From Neurospora intermedia (lineage: Eukaryota > Ascomycota > Sordariomycetes > Sordariales > Sordariaceae), in contig BTPP01000001.1 of the NCBI GenBank assembly GCA_037102815.1, positions 2,195,001-2,259,000 on the forward strand: a stretch of 64,000 bases of DNA. The letters are read 5' to 3'. Positions 60,805-64,000 of the stretch are shown here, one piece after another. Within the stretch, counting starts at the first letter, position 1, and every line of letters begins with the position of its first letter. The notes beneath the pieces are model-generated. The model saw only the letters and a list, made by a program, of their open reading frames with translations, was not told the DNA's origin and did not search any database. The position numbers and the translations under genes are program-made.

Positions 60805-63800
60805 TGGAAACGAGCAACAGCTCGCGAGACGGTATTTAGGGCCACTTGAGAATACGGACCAAGACAACGGAGCCGCAAGGCGGAGGCGGGCCGCAGTGAG
60901 GATATTCAGTCGCTAATGTAAGGACAACGAGGTTAGCTCATGCTTGCGCAGTGGATGCCGACGCCAACAACAACAACAAATGACACACAGTCAGTTGGGA
61001 CGAAACGCACGAACCTAAGAGCGGGGGTGATCCTGGAGCGATAACCAATGGTGCAGGACAGAACAGCAAGGGTGCAGTGGAGACTGAAGCGTCGGGAATA
61101 TGGGATGGAGTCAGGGCCGTCTCGTCTGATGTTCCAGCAAGCGCTTGTTGTCAGTGTCTGCTTGAAGCCGACGGGGACTGTGGTGTTTCGTCGCGACGGA
61201 TGATGCCCAGTAGAAAGAAGCCCAAGGAGGGAAGTAGCAAGGCTACAGAAAATAAGAAAAAAAATAAAAAAATGTGTAATGGAGGAATGTGGCTGAGTGG
61301 GCGACGACGAGTTTTATTGACTGCGGGGGTGTAGCCTCTGCCTCTGACACTTGGTCCAACTAGAGGTAGGTAAGTAGGGACAGACGGGACTGAGAGGGGT
61401 GCGACGCCGGACGCGTGCTGGGTAGCTGGATGCTTCCAAGCTTTCTCTATTCAAGCTCAGTCTTCTCTTCTCACACTAGGCTGCCATCCAGGTCCGTCTG
61501 AACTGTGGCGGGACACCCAGAGCCGACAAAACAGAAACGGGGCGACGGGAATGGGGAGACACCTCAGCGAGACACCTCAGAAGAAAAGAAGGGAGGGGGC
61601 TGGAGGGGAGTGAGAGCGAGTGAGTGTGTGTGACGCAGAAACACCACCCACACTTGTATCGATAATGCAGCAACGGCGTCAGCAACGGTACCCCGGAAAA
61701 AAACAGCTCGACGGAACGGTAAGTGACCGGAGAGCGAGCTGGCACTTCCAGAGCTTTCGTTTCTCTCGATCAGTCCGGACCTTACTTGAGTTGAGCAAAT
61801 TCCTCTTATCGCTTTTCCTCATCGCGGTGACCGCAGCATCTGAACGTCCCGTCTACTGAGATGCCCGAGTCGATGCTGAAAGATTCAACGGCGTTGTTCG
61901 GGTATTCGTACCGTATGATACGCTGCTGTATGACAGGGTGTGCCTCGTGGATTTGGGGATTGGGTGCTGGAGCACGGTGGATCCGTTCTGTTGTTGATCC
62001 CGTTGTGGGGGAAACTGGGGGGATGGCTCCAGATAGTGAGTGAATCGCCGTCAACCACAAACCCTTGCTCCGAGGTAATCGATCCTCCGACGACACGAAA
62101 AAATCACCTCACTCGAGTGTCTATGATCAAACCTCCAGGAGATGAGGCGACCAAAAGGCAGAGACAGATGAGCGGAAAAGCATAAACGTGAAATGATGTT
62201 CTCCAGTCTCGCAAGGCAGTGGTGATCTTCACGCGCATGAGCAATTGCTGCTATAAAATATTTGGAGTAAGACTGCAGGTTGGGCTGTCTTTTGCAGTCT
62301 TGATGTTGGGAATTAACGGATGGGCGGTTGATTGTTACACGAGGCTTCAACTCTCCGAAGGGTGTGGTGGGGTAGACGAGTTTGAAGTTGTTGCTACTCG
62401 CCTGAAGGAGGGTACAGTCTGGACATTGGCCCGAGTGACGGGAGTGAAGAAAGGGGGCTGGTGTGTGGTTGCTCTGCGCAGATGAGGACGAAAAAAAACC
62501 GAGCGCAAAGAAGATGAAGGTAATGGGAAACGATGTCGACGATATCCCGGGATGATGGGATGGGTCGGTGGCTGTATGAAAACCCGGAGACATGATGTAC
62601 CACTCACCACAACCTGTTATTGTCTAGCTTATCCGTCCGTTTCTGCTTCGCCGTCTTTACTGCCCGACCTCTTCTCTTTGGGTATCAATGGTAATTTGCA
62701 GAATTACTTGAGTGCACGCCGTACGGACACAGTCGACACTCGCTTCGTTTGGACCCCCAAAGCCGAAAACGACATCGTGACATGAAGGAAACTGGTTAAT
62801 GCCACGTGAGGATGTGCCTGGAATCACATTAAATCCTTGAGTATTCAAGGGAGCAGGCAATTGGAGTAAGGGTATAGTCGGTGCAGCAAATGTATATGAA
62901 TATAGCCACCGCCCGCTTTCTAGGCAGAAGGGTCAACACAGCCATTCGCGTCCTCCCTCTGATTTAGTTGTTCGCTTTTCCTGAAGTTGTATGGTAGGTT
63001 CTGAAATGCGGCTTGTGCCCGTCACAGTGTCAAAGTCATCCAGCTTGGTGTAGGCATGTAGGTTAGTTCTCATCGGTGGGTGTCCCAACCTGCTCATGTC
63101 TATGATAGTAGTTACCATGAGCGATCACAAGCATTGAACCTTGAGCATTCACCGTTATCGGGTCAAGTGAGACATGGCGCCCTCAAGGAACCCTGAGATG
63201 AAATCCTCGATTGTCAGCAATGTCTCAAGGCAAGAACAAGGGAGCCCGTCTTTGTCACCAGCAATTTTTCGCTTCGCAGTACAATGCCATGTGGAAAATA
63301 TCTTTATTCTGCCAAGCCCTCGAGTTTCGAGCGTGGGCGTGAGTGTAATGCCAACAGTCGTTCTTACCTGTCCGACCCAAATGCATAAAGAATATTAACC
63401 CCTCAAACTTCAAGTCACCCGCCCCGAAGAAGCGTTTCTAGTGCATCATTATAGCGAGACTAAACCAACGTGCGGCGCAGGGAGGGTGGGATAACTGGGA
63501 GGGCGCAATAGATGTGCCAGCTTCGCGCATTGTCGCAATTGCGCGGGAGAATGCGCGGGAGACGAGCTACGTCTCATGCTGTATCGCCATCAAACGCGGC
63601 TTGTCACAGGAAAAAAAAGAGGAAAAAAATGAACTGCGAATCGTCCGTGAAATCTGCACTGAAGAGCAAGTGACTCAACATCTTTGTCGCACAGCCAAAG
63701 CCATCTTGGGCGGTCACCGACCTGTAACGAATTGGACAGATTTCCAAGACGCTCTCGTTTGTGCACGGCACAGGTACAAGGCATTGACTCAAGTGTAAGG

Positions 63801-64000
63801 GTGCAGCCAACCTTTTGTGCAGATTATGCGAATCTCTATAAGGACGATGCGGTCGACGATGCACATTGTCATTGCAGTGGCGTAGCAGTACCATGGTGTT
63901 CTAGTGACATCACTCCAAGTAAAATAGCAGCGTCTTGGTTCCCGCCAATCTGGTATCTCCATACTCGGCGCAGATCACTCGAAGCCTTTTGGAAGGAGTC
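60805..64000. other. Non-coding right end of the window
   Basis: The first part is the promoter and leader of the gene ending at 60804. The rest has only short frames (largest 180 codons on the minus strand at 62051-62593) with no known domain or clear start context. A TAGAGGTA word lies at 61361. I cannot support a gene here; one could begin beyond the window edge. Confidence 0.5.

Noticed and set aside
62051-62593. 180-codon minus-strand frame at the right end
   Set aside because: Composition looks random (many Ser, His, Pro, Arg) and nothing similar is known to me.
1-64000. Transposons, RIP-mutated relics, CRISPR arrays, viral copies
   Set aside because: I saw no terminal repeats, transposase or reverse-transcriptase-like frames, strongly AT-skewed relics, or spaced direct repeats of CRISPR type.

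Overview
This window is nuclear DNA of a filamentous ascomycete, most likely a member of the Sordariales close to Neurospora or Sordaria. The evidence is compact genes with 53-110 nt introns (GTAAGT-type donors, GCTAAC/GCTGAC branch sites), long non-coding spacers, C-rich third codon positions, and lineage-typical proteins (a TeaR-like cell-end receptor and a fungal SCAP). I see no transposon, viral relic, CRISPR array, operon, tRNA or rRNA. The exact species cannot be told from the sequence alone.

Layout, with 15 protein genes: GLS1 glucosidase I (1922-4478 +); RCY1 F-box/exocyst-like recyclin (5252-8510 +); Cdk7/Kin28 TFIIH kinase (8934-10232 -); Sfk1/DRAM-family membrane protein (11673-12705 +); Gyp7 Rab-GAP (13247-16178 -); MKT1 (17070-19505 -); a 4.25 kb spacer rich in one short word; TeaR-like prenylated cell-end protein (23760-25748 +); Cdt2 (28500-30985 -); SPB1 rRNA methyltransferase (32181-34898 +); JMJD7-type hydroxylase (35736-37329 -); a 4.7 kb spacer; SCAP/SCP-1 (41997-45593 +); Tho1/SARNP-like SAP protein (46458-47756 +); Ssh4-like SPRY ubiquitin-ligase adaptor (51214-52858 -); a single-pass basic membrane protein with an apparent frame break (55800-56969 -, second frame to 55393); and a conserved, mostly disordered fungal protein (59008-60804 -). 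The last 3.2 kb and first 1.9 kb hold no gene I can support.

The genes are ordinary single-copy housekeeping or cell-biology genes. Several act on membranes: ER glycan trimming and sterol sensing (GLS1, SCAP), endosomal recycling and sorting (RCY1, Gyp7, Ssh4) and plasma membrane or polarity (Sfk1-like, TeaR). Others act in the nucleus or on RNA: TFIIH kinase, CRL4-Cdt2, SPB1, MKT1, Tho1. I see no gene cluster in the pathway sense, and I did not find a clear new biological system.

The observations I rate highest are: a PCNA-binding-like motif at the N terminus of Cdt2 that resembles the C-terminal PIP box of vertebrate Cdt2; a 32-nt coding first exon of SCAP, preceded by a minimal ATG-TAA start-stop element; a 8-base word, TAGAGGTA, that recurs only in spacers; a frame break in the basic membrane-protein gene; and non-standard splice donors (one GC-AG and three GTT-type).
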